Shown here: in pieces, positions 16,037 to 24,786 of the stretch
Layout: every line of letters begins with the position of its first letter
Position numbering within the stretch: position 1 is the first letter of the stretch
DNA from: Saprospiraceae bacterium
GTDB taxonomy: Bacteria; Bacteroidota; Bacteroidia; Chitinophagales; Saprospiraceae
Direction: 5' to 3'
Length of the DNA: 50,012 nt
Assembly (NCBI GenBank): GCA_026982695.1
Contig: JALSGS010000040.1
Location: forward strand, 1-50,012
Program-made: the position numbers and the translations under genes
The notes under the pieces: model-generated
Databases searched by the model: none
Told to the model about the DNA's origin: nothing
Seen by the model: only the letters and a program-made list of their open reading frames with translations

Positions 16037-16897
16037 CTATTTGAGTTGTTGCTGAAAGAAATCTATTGTCGTTTCAATGGCTTCAGCGGCGAGGAAAGGT
16101 GGCGATTGTTGGGGCCAAGGATGCCGACCACCGAAGACGTGATCTCCGTTCTTGATCCAAATCAATTGGCTGTTTTTTGCGGCAGCATGGAGTTTTTCTG
16201 CAGCGGCAGGTGGCACGGAAGTGTCGTCGGTACCATGTACCAGGTGTAGTGGTTTGTTCATACGGCTCAACTGTTGGATGAGATCGAAGCGAGGGCGTTG
16301 GCGCTGCCAGTCTTCGTAAAACTGGAAGTAAAGGGGCATTTGTTGGCCTGTGCGCGCATTGGGGATGTAAATGACGCCTTGCTCGTGCCATTGTACGAGT
16401 AGTTCGGGATGGTCGCGCCACAGGAAGTCTAGCCCATCGACGGCGGACCAAGTAGCCAGCGCTTTTACGGCGACCTGTTCGGCAGCTGCTACAATGCCGA
16501 TACCACCACCTCGGCTATGGCCGATGAGCCCGATTCGTTTGGGGTCATAATCTACCTGTTCGAGGGATTGTGGATGGGCTTGTAGCCAATGGAGCACGGC
16601 TTGAATGTCGATCAGCTCTTTGCTATAGTTGTTGTGCCCAAATGCTTCCAGGTCGGCAAACTCGGTGGGCTGTGCTACCGTGGTGCCATTGTGCGAAAAG
16701 TTGAACTTAACGAACAAGAACCCCGCCCGTGCAAAGGCATGCCCTACCAAGTGCCAATATCCCCAATCTTTGAACCCTTTAAAGCCATGGAGGAAAATCA
16801 CTACAGGGCAGCTGGGGAAGCGTTCGTCCCAGAAGGCATCGAGCAGAAAGGGGCGTTGATCAGCGCCCACGAGTTGGAGATTTTGAAGCTGGTGCAT
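16037..16897 (-). CDS. Alpha/beta hydrolase (dienelactone hydrolase / acyl-peptidase-like)
   Basis: The ATG at 16897 gives 286 residues beginning MHQLQNLQLVGADQRPFLLD; the longer frame to 17098 runs antisense into the synthase gene and is unlikely. The fold is marked by VVIFLHGFKGFKDW (oxyanion strand), the nucleophile elbow GLIGHSRGGG, the acid region LVHGTDDTSVP, and the His in NGDHVFGGRHPW. All three catalytic residues are therefore present. No signal peptide is visible. The substrate is unknown. It is divergent from the polyprenyl synthase gene across 91 bp. Confidence 0.85.
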   Translation of the reverse strand: MHQLQNLQLVGADQRPFLLDAFWDERFPSCPVVIFLHGFKGFKDWGYWHLVGHAFARAGFLFVKFNFSHNGTTVAQPTEFADLEAFGHNNYSKELIDIQAVLHWLQAHPQSLEQVDYDPKRIGLIGHSRGGGIGIVAAAEQVAVKALATWSAVDGLDFLWRDHPELLVQWHEQGVIYIPNARTGQQMPLYFQFYEDWQRQRPRFDLIQQLSRMNKPLHLVHGTDDTSVPPAAAEKLHAAAKNSQLIWIKNGDHVFGGRHPWPQQSPPFLAAEAIETTIDFFQQQLK

Positions 16898-16988
16898 GTG
16901 TGTGTGGTTATCTTGCGAGAGCGAGCTATGCCGATTGCTGTATCTTGCGGCCGCAACAGCCAGCGACTGCTTCGCAAAATTAATTTTT

Positions 16989-17963
16989 ATGGTCCATACA
17001 CTCGACCAGATACGACGTCCCATCCAATCGGAGCTACGTGCTTTTGAGCAGTACTTTCGCGATTCGATGCGCTCGCGCGTGCCACTGCTCGACCGCATTA
17101 CCTATTACATCGTCAGGCGCAAGGGCAAGCAGGTGCGGCCCATGTTTGTTTTCTTGTGTGCGCGGCTGTTCGGCCCAGTGGGAGAATCCAGCTATCGGGC
17201 GGCAGCCTTGATCGAGCTATTGCATACTGCCTCGTTGGTCCACGACGACGTAGTAGATAATGCCCATCGGCGGCGTGGCTTTTTTTCTATCAATGCGTTG
17301 TGGAAGAATAAGATAGCTGTGTTAGTGGGTGATTTTCTCCTGGCGCGTGGCATGTTGTTGGCTTTAGAGAATGAGGAGTACGAGTTGTTGCAGATCATGT
17401 CGCGTGCTGTAAAGGATATGAGCGAGGGTGAGCTGCTGCAAATGGAAAAAGCCCGTCGGTTGGACATTAGTGAAGCGGTGTACTTCGACATTATCCGTCA
17501 AAAAACGGCCTCACTGATTGCTGCAGCCTGTGCAGCTGGTGCTTCTAGCGGAGGGGCCGATGCGCCGCAGGTGGCACTGTTACGCGATTTTGGCGAAAAG
17601 ATTGGAATTGCTTTCCAAATACGCGATGATCTGTTTGATTTGGGCGACGACGACGTGGGCAAGCCGCGCGGTATTGACATCAAAGAAAAAAAGATGACGC
17701 TGCCATTAATCTATGCGCTGCAACAGGCCGATGGGCGCATGCGTCGGCGCATTATTCGACTGGTGAAGTATCATCACGAAGAGCAGCAGGCAATCGAAGA
17801 GGTTATTGACTTTGTGCGTCGCAGCGGGGGGATGGAATATGCTCGTACGCTCATGGGGCGCTATCGGGATGAGGCCTTCGCCATGCTGCATACGTTTCCA
17901 GCCAGCGAAGTGCGGCAAGCGCTTGAGGCATTGGTTATGTTTGTGACTGAGCGCAAGAAATGA
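16989..17963 (+). CDS. Polyprenyl (isoprenoid) diphosphate synthase
   Basis: The ATG at 16989 (MVHTLDQIRRPIQSEL) gives 324 residues, normal for a trans-prenyltransferase. The first Asp-rich motif is DDVVD (residues 86-90) followed by the conserved NAHRRRG, and the second is DDLFD (213-217). GKQVRP near residue 46 and the Lys/Gln-rich IRQKTASL match the diphosphate-binding positions. Residues before the first Asp motif (HTASLV) lack bulky aromatics, which fits a long-chain product such as octaprenyl diphosphate for menaquinone, but chain length is an inference. In the cytosol it condenses isopentenyl diphosphate units. Confidence 0.9.
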   Translation: MVHTLDQIRRPIQSELRAFEQYFRDSMRSRVPLLDRITYYIVRRKGKQVRPMFVFLCARLFGPVGESSYRAAALIELLHTASLVHDDVVDNAHRRRGFFSINALWKNKIAVLVGDFLLARGMLLALENEEYELLQIMSRAVKDMSEGELLQMEKARRLDISEAVYFDIIRQKTASLIAAACAAGASSGGADAPQVALLRDFGEKIGIAFQIRDDLFDLGDDDVGKPRGIDIKEKKMTLPLIYALQQADGRMRRRIIRLVKYHHEEQQAIEEVIDFVRRSGGMEYARTLMGRYRDEAFAMLHTFPASEVRQALEALVMFVTERKK

Positions 17964-18080
17964 GTAGGCTGGCAATGACAAAAGTCAATGGAGGTGCTGA
18001 TACGGATGTGACGCTTTTCTGTATCAGGTGCTGCAATATTTGCCGTTGAGTAACAGTAGCGTATGTAAAAGCCCGAACAG

Positions 18081-19445
18081 ATGAGCGTCAATTTGCTAGA
18101 CAAGTACAATGTGCCGGCACCTCGCTATACGAGCTATCCCACAGTGCCTTATTGGCAGAAAGAGCCACCCGATGAGCGGACGTGGATTGCTGCTGTTCAG
18201 GAGGCTTTTGAGCACAGTAAGGAGCTGAGCTTGTACATCCATTTGCCTTTTTGCGAGCGCTTGTGCACCTATTGTGGCTGCAATAAGCGCATTACGCGCA
18301 ACCATGCAGTAGAAGGGCCATATGTCGATGCACTGTTGCAGGAGTGGGAGTTGTATTTGCGCATCTTGCCAGCTAAGCCAGTAGTACGTGAGATTCATTT
18401 GGGGGGTGGTACGCCTACTTTTTTTGCACCTGCCCAATTGCAGCGCTTGCTGCGCGGCATATTGGACACTGTATCCGTTTCTGACAGATACGAATTTGGC
18501 TTTGAGGCGCATCCCAATAGCACGACAGCTGAGCACTTACACGTGCTCTATGATTTAGGTTTTCGGCGGCTGAGCATCGGTGTTCAGGATTTGGACCCAG
18601 ATATCTTGGCCCTCATCAATCGGGTACAGACGACAGAACAGCTCGCTCAGCTCACTAACCTTGCTCGCCAGATAGGTTATACTTCAATTAATTACGATTT
18701 GATCTTCGGCTTGCCGCGCCAGCAACCTCACCATATCCGACGCAACGTGGAATGGGTGCGTACATGGCGGCCCGAACGCCTGGCATTTTATAGCTATGCG
18801 CATGTGCCGTGGATCAAACCTAGCCAACGGGCCTACTCCGAAGATGATTTGCCGAAAGGCAAAGCAAAAAGGGCTTTATACGAATTGGGCCGCCAACTGC
18901 TCGAGGAAGCCGGCTATGCGGAAATCGGGATGGATCACTTCGCCCTCCCTACCGATAGCTTGTATCGAGCAATGGAGCGAGGCACTTTGCATCGCAATTT
19001 CATGGGTTATACGCCGATATACACCAGTTTGACTATAGGATTGGGTACTTCAGCGATCAGCGACACCTGGACGGCGTTTATGCAAAATGAAAAGCGAGTA
19101 GAAGATTGGCAACGACGCGTGCGTGCTGGTCGTTTTGCCATTATGCGGGGGCATTTGCTCAGTTGGGACGATTTGGTATTACGCCGTCACATACTCAACC
19201 TCATGTGTCATATGGAAACCTCTTGGCACGATCGCACTGATCAGAATGTGGCGCTTTTTGCAGGGCTGGCGCGTGTAGAAGAGCTGATCTCGGATGGCTT
19301 GGTACGCATCGAAGAGACGAGTACTGGAGGTCGACTGGTGGTGACGCCCAAAGGACGCCCATTTTTGCGCAACGTCTGCTTGGCTTTAGATGCACATTAT
19401 TGGCGCCATCAGCCTCAGGGACAGTTGTTCAGTCAAGTGATATGA
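18081..19445 (+). CDS. hemN: Oxygen-independent coproporphyrinogen III oxidase
   Basis: This 454-residue radical SAM enzyme converts coproporphyrinogen III to protoporphyrinogen IX without oxygen. The N-terminus (KYNVPAPRYTSYPTVPYW) is the diagnostic HemN 'trip-wire' segment. The cluster motif is CERLCTYCGC, with Cys58, Cys62 and Cys65 binding the 4Fe-4S cluster and Cys67 next to it. The SAM-binding GGGTP follows in EIHLGGGTPTFF. The full length and these features separate it from HemW. It stands first in a long plus-strand series but has 117 bp upstream with no clear promoter; a CTGATAC/GTATCAG inverted repeat is present there. Confidence 0.94.
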   Translation: MSVNLLDKYNVPAPRYTSYPTVPYWQKEPPDERTWIAAVQEAFEHSKELSLYIHLPFCERLCTYCGCNKRITRNHAVEGPYVDALLQEWELYLRILPAKPVVREIHLGGGTPTFFAPAQLQRLLRGILDTVSVSDRYEFGFEAHPNSTTAEHLHVLYDLGFRRLSIGVQDLDPDILALINRVQTTEQLAQLTNLARQIGYTSINYDLIFGLPRQQPHHIRRNVEWVRTWRPERLAFYSYAHVPWIKPSQRAYSEDDLPKGKAKRALYELGRQLLEEAGYAEIGMDHFALPTDSLYRAMERGTLHRNFMGYTPIYTSLTIGLGTSAISDTWTAFMQNEKRVEDWQRRVRAGRFAIMRGHLLSWDDLVLRRHILNLMCHMETSWHDRTDQNVALFAGLARVEELISDGLVRIEETSTGGRLVVTPKGRPFLRNVCLALDAHYWRHQPQGQLFSQVI

Positions 19446-19545
19446 GGCCGTTTTTTTGAAAAATACCTGTCAACGTTGCAACTGATCGCAGGGTGCTGTG
19501 TATTTTGCGATCGCAAAGCTATTGCGTGCACGATTCATCTGCTTT

Positions 19546-20412
19546 ATGCAGCAAGCCTATCATGCCATATGCCCTTTGGGTGTAGTGCCATTACGTGCTG
19601 GCGCCCATCACCGCAGTGAGTTGCTCAGTCAGTTGCTGTTTGGCGAGCTGGTAGAGATTGTGGACAAGCGCGGCAAGCAGTGGACAAAGGTGCGGTGTAC
19701 ATGGGACGAGATGAGTGGCTGGGTGCTAAGTGAACAGCTCTTGCCATTGACACCTTCAGAGTTTACCCGTTATTCGCAGCACTATGCCTTGTGCCTGGAT
19801 TTGTTGCAACCTGTGATGAGTGGTTTGCGCCAAATACCAGTACCTATCGGCTCGCGCTTGCCCAATTTTGATGGTTTGCGTTTTGAGTTAGCTGGCGAGT
19901 GGTGGACTTACAGCGGTCAGGCTGTTTTTCCGAAAGACTTGCCACCTCGTGCCGACTTGCTGATCAAGATTGCGCGCCGTTATCTGTCTGCACCTTTTTT
20001 ACAAGGTGGGCGTTCGCCTTTGGGTATTGATAGTGGGGGCTTGGTGCAGCTGGCCTTTGGCGCTGTGGGCATTGCTTTGCCGCGTGCGCCTATAGCTCAA
20101 GTATTGGAAGGGCAGGAGGTCGATTTCTTTGAAGAGTATCAGCCTGGTGACATAGCTTTTTTTGAAAATGCCAAAGGCCAACTCGTTCATGCAGGTATTC
20201 TCTTGCCTGATGGGCAAGTGCTGCATTGTCACGAGTGTGTGCGCATCGACAAAGTGGATCACTTCGGCATATTCGATCGTCAAAGAAATAGATATCTATT
20301 CCAGTTGCGCGTCATTCGCCGTATGTTGCCACCGCAGTGCCCTTGCCCACGACCAGACACGGCCCAGCGGGCAGCAACGCCTTCATCGGCCAATGTATTG
20401 ACACTTTTTTGA
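19546..20412 (+). CDS. NlpC/P60-like protein with SH3 domain, catalytic Cys replaced by Ser
   Basis: The ATG at 19546 (MQQAYHAICPLGVVPLRA) gives 288 residues and matches the usual N-terminus of Bacteroidota C40 peptidases; the longer frame starts at 19498. An SH3b domain (about 8-75, ending WDEMSGWVLSEQLLPL) is followed by an NlpC/P60 domain (about 145-270). The family motif GxDCSG reads GIDSGG here, so the nucleophile Cys is Ser163 (codon AGT). The general base His215 (LVHAGILL) and the later His region (VLHCHECVRID) are kept. It may be a non-catalytic peptidoglycan-binding protein or have altered chemistry. No signal peptide is evident. Confidence 0.82.
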   Translation: MQQAYHAICPLGVVPLRAGAHHRSELLSQLLFGELVEIVDKRGKQWTKVRCTWDEMSGWVLSEQLLPLTPSEFTRYSQHYALCLDLLQPVMSGLRQIPVPIGSRLPNFDGLRFELAGEWWTYSGQAVFPKDLPPRADLLIKIARRYLSAPFLQGGRSPLGIDSGGLVQLAFGAVGIALPRAPIAQVLEGQEVDFFEEYQPGDIAFFENAKGQLVHAGILLPDGQVLHCHECVRIDKVDHFGIFDRQRNRYLFQLRVIRRMLPPQCPCPRPDTAQRAATPSSANVLTLF

Positions 20413-20518
20413 GTATTATTTTATAGGGCATGCACCTGAGGGCATCTCATCTGAAAATAGGTGGCGTATTGATTGGATAATTACTTTTGAGCTTTTTCGC
20501 GTACAACGGGCACGCTAA

Positions 20519-22870
20519 ATGGATAAGTTGAGAAAATTTGGCACAGCTCCTGTGTTTTTTACAGCCATCAGTACCATACTGGGCGCTGTGTTGTTTTTGC
20601 GCTTTGGCTTTGCAGTGGGTATGGTTGGTTTTCTGGGGACGTTGGCCATTATCTTGATAGGTCATAGCGTCACGATCCCTACTGCAATGGCCATTGCGGA
20701 GATTGCTACCAACCAACGTGTAGAGGGAGGCGGTGAGTACTTTATCATATCGCGCTCTTTTGGGCTGGTAATTGGTGCTACTATTGGGCTGGCGCTCTAT
20801 TTGTCGCAGGCCATTAGTGTGGCCTTCTATGTGATTGCCTTTACAGAAGCTTTTCAGCCCTTTTTTCAGTGGCTCAGTCAACGTTTTGAGCTACCGCACT
20901 GGCTTTCGTGGTTGTTGTTGCAGAAGCAAACAGTAGGTGTACCTGCACTATTAGTGCTGACCTACATCATGCTCACTAGAGGAGCTGATTTGGGGGTGAA
21001 GGCCTTATACGTGGTGGTGGCTACTTTAGCCCTTTCGTTGGCAGCTTTCTTTTTGGGTACTACGGAATATGAGCGCATTCATCCTTTTGATCCCATGGCT
21101 ACTGTGGCCGATTTGTGGGTACCCCCACAAGAGGGGGAGGTGCAAAGTCCTGCTACTTCCTCGGCCAACAACCCCGTGCAAATAGTGCAGGCCGACACTT
21201 CGTCCCAGTCTCAGATACCGCCCATTGCTCCCTTAGATTTTTTCACTGTTTTTGCCATCATTTTCCCCGCATTTACGGGTATGACGGCGGGGGTGGGGCT
21301 TTCGGGCGACTTGCGCGACCCGGGCAAGTCCATCCCTATGGGGACGCTGGCAGCTACCCTTACGGGGATGGTTGTCTACGTGCTTATTGCTTGGAAGTTA
21401 GCTGCAGCAGCACCCCCCGAACAGCTGGCCGATACGTCCCAATTGGTGATGGCACAGATTGCCTGGCAAGGAAAATGGCTGATCCCCTTAGGGCTGGCTG
21501 CAGCTACGATCTCTTCTGCACTCGGTTCGATCATGGTGGCGCCACGCACTTTACAAGCTATTGCTCGAGATCGTGTCATCCCAATGCGGGCGCTTAATGT
21601 ATGGCTTTCGCGTGGGAAAGGCCCCAATGATGAACCCTTCAATGCTTCGGTCGTGACATTACTGATTGCCGGTGCATTTGTGCTTATGGGAGGGTTGGAT
21701 GCCGTGGCACAAATTATCTCTATGTTTTTCATGGTGACTTATGGGTCGCTTTGCCTTATTTCCTTCTTGCAGCACTTTGCTGCCGATCCTAGTTATCGCC
21801 CGCGATTTCGCTCGCGCTGGTATTTGTCGTTGTTTGGTGCCGTAGCCTGCTTTGGGCTGATGTTTTTCATGAATGCTGCCTATGCACTGGTGGCATTAGT
21901 GCTTATGATAGGATTGTATGCTTTGTTGGTAGCCTATAACCCGGACAAGCGCACGTTGGCCGTGATCTTTCAAGGGGTGATCTTTCAGCTGAGCCGGCAG
22001 TTGCAGGTGTATTTGCAGAAGGCCAAAAAGGAGCGCACGGGGTCGTGGCGCCCTTCGGTGATTGCCATTTCAGAGGATTCGTTCAAGCGCCTCAGTACTT
22101 TCGACTTGTTGCGATGGATCTCTCAAAAGTATGGCTTTGGCACTTATATTCACCTGATCAAGGGGTATTTGAGCAAGAGCAACCATCAGCAAGCTACAGT
22201 TGTTAAAGAGCGCCTTATACGCATCGCTGAGGCGAGTAAATCCAATGTGTACGTCGATACGATGATTAGTCCTTCTTATACTTCTTCCATCGCGCAAGCC
22301 ATCCAATTGCCTGGAGTAGCAGGCACGGAGAACAACTTTATCTTGTTGGAATACTCGAAGTTGCATCCCGAAAAGCTCGATCACATATTGGACAATATCA
22401 AATTGGTAAAAGCTGTCGATTTTGATTTGGGTATTTTGTGTACCAGTGAGCGTGGTTTTGGCCTAAAACGGCAGATACACGTGTGGATCACTCCTATGGA
22501 TTTCGAAAATGCTATTCTGATGATTTTGCTGTCCTATATCTTGTTAGGACATAGCGAATGGTCGGAAGCCGAAATCAAGATTTTTGCACTCTTTCCACGT
22601 GTTACGCTCAAAGAAGAAAAAGAGCAACTCATGGCCTTAATCGAGGAAGGGCAATTGCCCATTTCGCCACACAATGTGCGCGTATTGGTACGCGATGAGG
22701 ACAGGGATATGCGTCAGATCGTATGTGCCTATTCTCAAGATGCCGATTTGGTGTGCTTGGGCTTTCGTGACGAGGCGGTAAAGCGTTTGGGCGCTGAGGT
22801 GTTTAAGGGATACGAAGAAGTAGGTAATATTTTGTTTGTCAATGCAGGGCGGCAAAAGAGCATCAAATAG
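20519..22870 (+). CDS. Cation-chloride-cotransporter-like (SLC12/APC superfamily) permease
   Basis: The 783-residue protein has about 12 hydrophobic segments within residues 10-485, starting FFTAISTILGAVLFLRFGFAVG. That stretch and GGGEYFIISRSFG in TM3 are typical of SLC12-type cotransporters. The cytosolic C-terminal part (about 510-783) resembles the SLC12 regulatory domain with a universal-stress-like fold (SVIAISEDSF, then VRVLVRDEDRD and DADLVCLGF). A loop rich in Pro, Ser and Gln lies at about residues 195-235. It probably moves K+, Na+ or amino acids with chloride; the ion set is unknown. TACTTTTG at 20482-20489 fits a -7 element for it. The K+ channel gene starts 40 bp downstream. Confidence 0.8.
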   Translation: MDKLRKFGTAPVFFTAISTILGAVLFLRFGFAVGMVGFLGTLAIILIGHSVTIPTAMAIAEIATNQRVEGGGEYFIISRSFGLVIGATIGLALYLSQAISVAFYVIAFTEAFQPFFQWLSQRFELPHWLSWLLLQKQTVGVPALLVLTYIMLTRGADLGVKALYVVVATLALSLAAFFLGTTEYERIHPFDPMATVADLWVPPQEGEVQSPATSSANNPVQIVQADTSSQSQIPPIAPLDFFTVFAIIFPAFTGMTAGVGLSGDLRDPGKSIPMGTLAATLTGMVVYVLIAWKLAAAAPPEQLADTSQLVMAQIAWQGKWLIPLGLAAATISSALGSIMVAPRTLQAIARDRVIPMRALNVWLSRGKGPNDEPFNASVVTLLIAGAFVLMGGLDAVAQIISMFFMVTYGSLCLISFLQHFAADPSYRPRFRSRWYLSLFGAVACFGLMFFMNAAYALVALVLMIGLYALLVAYNPDKRTLAVIFQGVIFQLSRQLQVYLQKAKKERTGSWRPSVIAISEDSFKRLSTFDLLRWISQKYGFGTYIHLIKGYLSKSNHQQATVVKERLIRIAEASKSNVYVDTMISPSYTSSIAQAIQLPGVAGTENNFILLEYSKLHPEKLDHILDNIKLVKAVDFDLGILCTSERGFGLKRQIHVWITPMDFENAILMILLSYILLGHSEWSEAEIKIFALFPRVTLKEEKEQLMALIEEGQLPISPHNVRVLVRDEDRDMRQIVCAYSQDADLVCLGFRDEAVKRLGAEVFKGYEEVGNILFVNAGRQKSIK

Positions 22871-22910
22871 CACCGTGCGATATTAGGGGCTACCTTGTGC
22901 CAAACGAATT

Positions 22911-23861
22911 ATGCGTCGTATCAGTCGGAATAAGGCGATCAAGTGGATACAGTTGGTGGGGAGGCTGCCTGTATGGTTGCTCGGACGGGTTGTCTATACT
23001 CTTCACAACTTTTTAGACCGCCGAGTGCCGCAGACTACGCGCGAGCGCCTGCGCATTATTGTATTTCGTACCGATACACGTGAAGGGCTATTGTTTGACA
23101 CGGTCCTATTTGTACTGATCGTGGCCAGTGTCATCGTCGTAATTTTGGAAACAGTGGCCCATTTCCACGATCGCTTCTGGTGGTTCTTCTTTGTTTTAGA
23201 ATGGGTGTTTACCATTATTTTCACTTTGGAGTATCTACTGCGTCTGTATGTGGCGCGCTATCCGGTGCGCTATGCTACTTCTTTTTTTGGTCTGGTCGAT
23301 TTGCTATCCATTATGCCGACCTATTTGAGCTTGTTCTATTCGGGGCCGCAGCATCTGCTGGTGATTCGCATTTTGCGCCTGTTGCGCGTGTTTCGCGTCT
23401 TCAAATTGGGGCACTTTGTCAATGAAGGTGGCGTTGTGGTCAATGCGTTGCGCGCTAGCCGTGCTAAAATATTTGTCTTTCTCAGCTTTGTCTTGTTGGT
23501 ATCCGTAGTGATAGGAGCTATGTTGTACATGGTAGAAGGTGGCCACAATCCCGCGTTCAGCAGTATGCCCAAGGGCATTTATTGGGCCATCGTGACACTC
23601 ACCACGGTGGGCTACGGCGACATCACGCCCGTCACGCCATTGGGCCAATTTTTGGCAGCAGCTGTGATGATCTTGGGCTATGGCATTATCGCTGTGCCTA
23701 CGGGAATCGTCACCGCAGAGATCAGTAGCCGTGTGATGAACCTCAAGGAGTTCAAGTTTCAGCGTTGTCCTTCTTGTGGCACTTCGGAACACTATCGCAC
23801 TGCTCGCTATTGCCACCATTGTGGCCATCTGCTTTCAACAAACGACAACTTGTCAGCTTGA
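22911..23861 (+). CDS. Voltage-gated potassium channel with C-terminal zinc ribbon
   Basis: The 316-residue protein has an S1-S4 voltage-sensor region with an Arg-rich S4 (VIRILRLLRVFRVFKLG, about 146-162), a pore helix and the K+ selectivity filter TTVGYGD (residues 231-237), then S6 (GQFLAAAVMILGYGIIAVPTGI). The C-terminus carries two Cys pairs, CPSC and CHHC, that can form a small zinc ribbon. This layout is a Kv-type six-TM channel. It follows the SLC12-like permease closely and is probably co-transcribed. The ribbon may serve in assembly or in sensing zinc or redox state. Confidence 0.9.
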   Translation: MRRISRNKAIKWIQLVGRLPVWLLGRVVYTLHNFLDRRVPQTTRERLRIIVFRTDTREGLLFDTVLFVLIVASVIVVILETVAHFHDRFWWFFFVLEWVFTIIFTLEYLLRLYVARYPVRYATSFFGLVDLLSIMPTYLSLFYSGPQHLLVIRILRLLRVFRVFKLGHFVNEGGVVVNALRASRAKIFVFLSFVLLVSVVIGAMLYMVEGGHNPAFSSMPKGIYWAIVTLTTVGYGDITPVTPLGQFLAAAVMILGYGIIAVPTGIVTAEISSRVMNLKEFKFQRCPSCGTSEHYRTARYCHHCGHLLSTNDNLSA

Positions 23862-24056
23862 GTGTTTAGGCATTATCCTTGATAGGCTTTGGCACCGTAT
23901 ACTGAAAATCCGGATAAATAGTATTTGCGCATGCCCATTTTCTTGTTTTTCTTTGCAAGCTCGAACAAATAGCGCATTCTGTAGTGTTGGTGTTTTCCCT
24001 TTTATTGTTTTGTCTTCATTTTTTTTACTGGATTTTTCTATCAAAAATATTAGCAT

Positions 24057-24722
24057 ATGGCGAAAGAAGTGCGCCGTTACTCTGACAAAGAATTAGAAGA
24101 GTTCAAAAAGTTGATTGAAGAGCGTATCCAGCGCGTGCAGCAGGAAATTGACTACCTGCAAGAGCAGATCAATGAGCTCAATGAACGCATGGAAGGAGAG
24201 TCCACAGGGGATTTTGTGGATAGTGGTTCGGTATTTACAGAGCTGCAATTTCTCTACATGCAAATGGGGCGCCAGCGTCAGTATTTGCGCGAGCTGGAGA
24301 ATGCCATGTTGCGCATCCGCAACAAGACTTATGGTATTTGTGTAGTCACAGGTGAGCTGATTGACAAGCGGCGATTGATGGCAGTGCCTACGGCTACTAA
24401 AAGCCTTGAAGCCAAAGAGGCGGAAAAACAAGGCAAACTCGAAGAACTGCGTAGAAAGTCACATCAGGTAGATCGTGTGGCACAAGGAGAAGATGAAGAG
24501 GCCAATGAAGAGAAACCCAAAAAGGCCAAGCCCGAACGCAAGGTGATTACCAAAGTAATTCGCAAACCCAAAGATCCCAAACCAGCAGCTCCACCTATTG
24601 AGCCCATCTTGGAGGATGAAGACGAGGACGACCTGCCCATAGGTGATGATTTGGGTACCATCCTTCCCTTGGATGATGCACCTGATGTGGTAGATGATGT
24701 GCCCGATGTGGAGGAAGATTGA
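24057..24722 (+). CDS. TraR/DksA-family protein with acidic C-terminal tail
   Basis: The 221-residue protein begins with an amphipathic coiled coil (about 8-100; EEFKKLIEERIQRVQQEIDY) like the DksA coiled coil that enters the RNA polymerase secondary channel. A short module (TYGICVVTGELIDKRRLMAV, about 95-114) matches the DksA zinc finger but keeps only one Cys, as seen in other Bacteroidota members. After about residue 140 comes a Lys/Pro-rich linker and then a strongly acidic tail (EPILEDEDEDDLPIGDD and further Asp runs), which is not in DksA. Role in transcription is inferred from the family. Confidence 0.82.
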   Translation: MAKEVRRYSDKELEEFKKLIEERIQRVQQEIDYLQEQINELNERMEGESTGDFVDSGSVFTELQFLYMQMGRQRQYLRELENAMLRIRNKTYGICVVTGELIDKRRLMAVPTATKSLEAKEAEKQGKLEELRRKSHQVDRVAQGEDEEANEEKPKKAKPERKVITKVIRKPKDPKPAAPPIEPILEDEDEDDLPIGDDLGTILPLDDAPDVVDDVPDVEED

Positions 24723-24786
24723 GATACGGCGAGTAGATATAGGCAGATCGAGGATCACCGTTTTTTAAAAAAAATGCATCGCGCAC

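Noticed and set aside
16898-17098. N-terminal extension of the alpha/beta hydrolase frame
   Set aside because: It runs antisense through the start of the polyprenyl synthase gene and lacks similarity to hydrolase N-termini.
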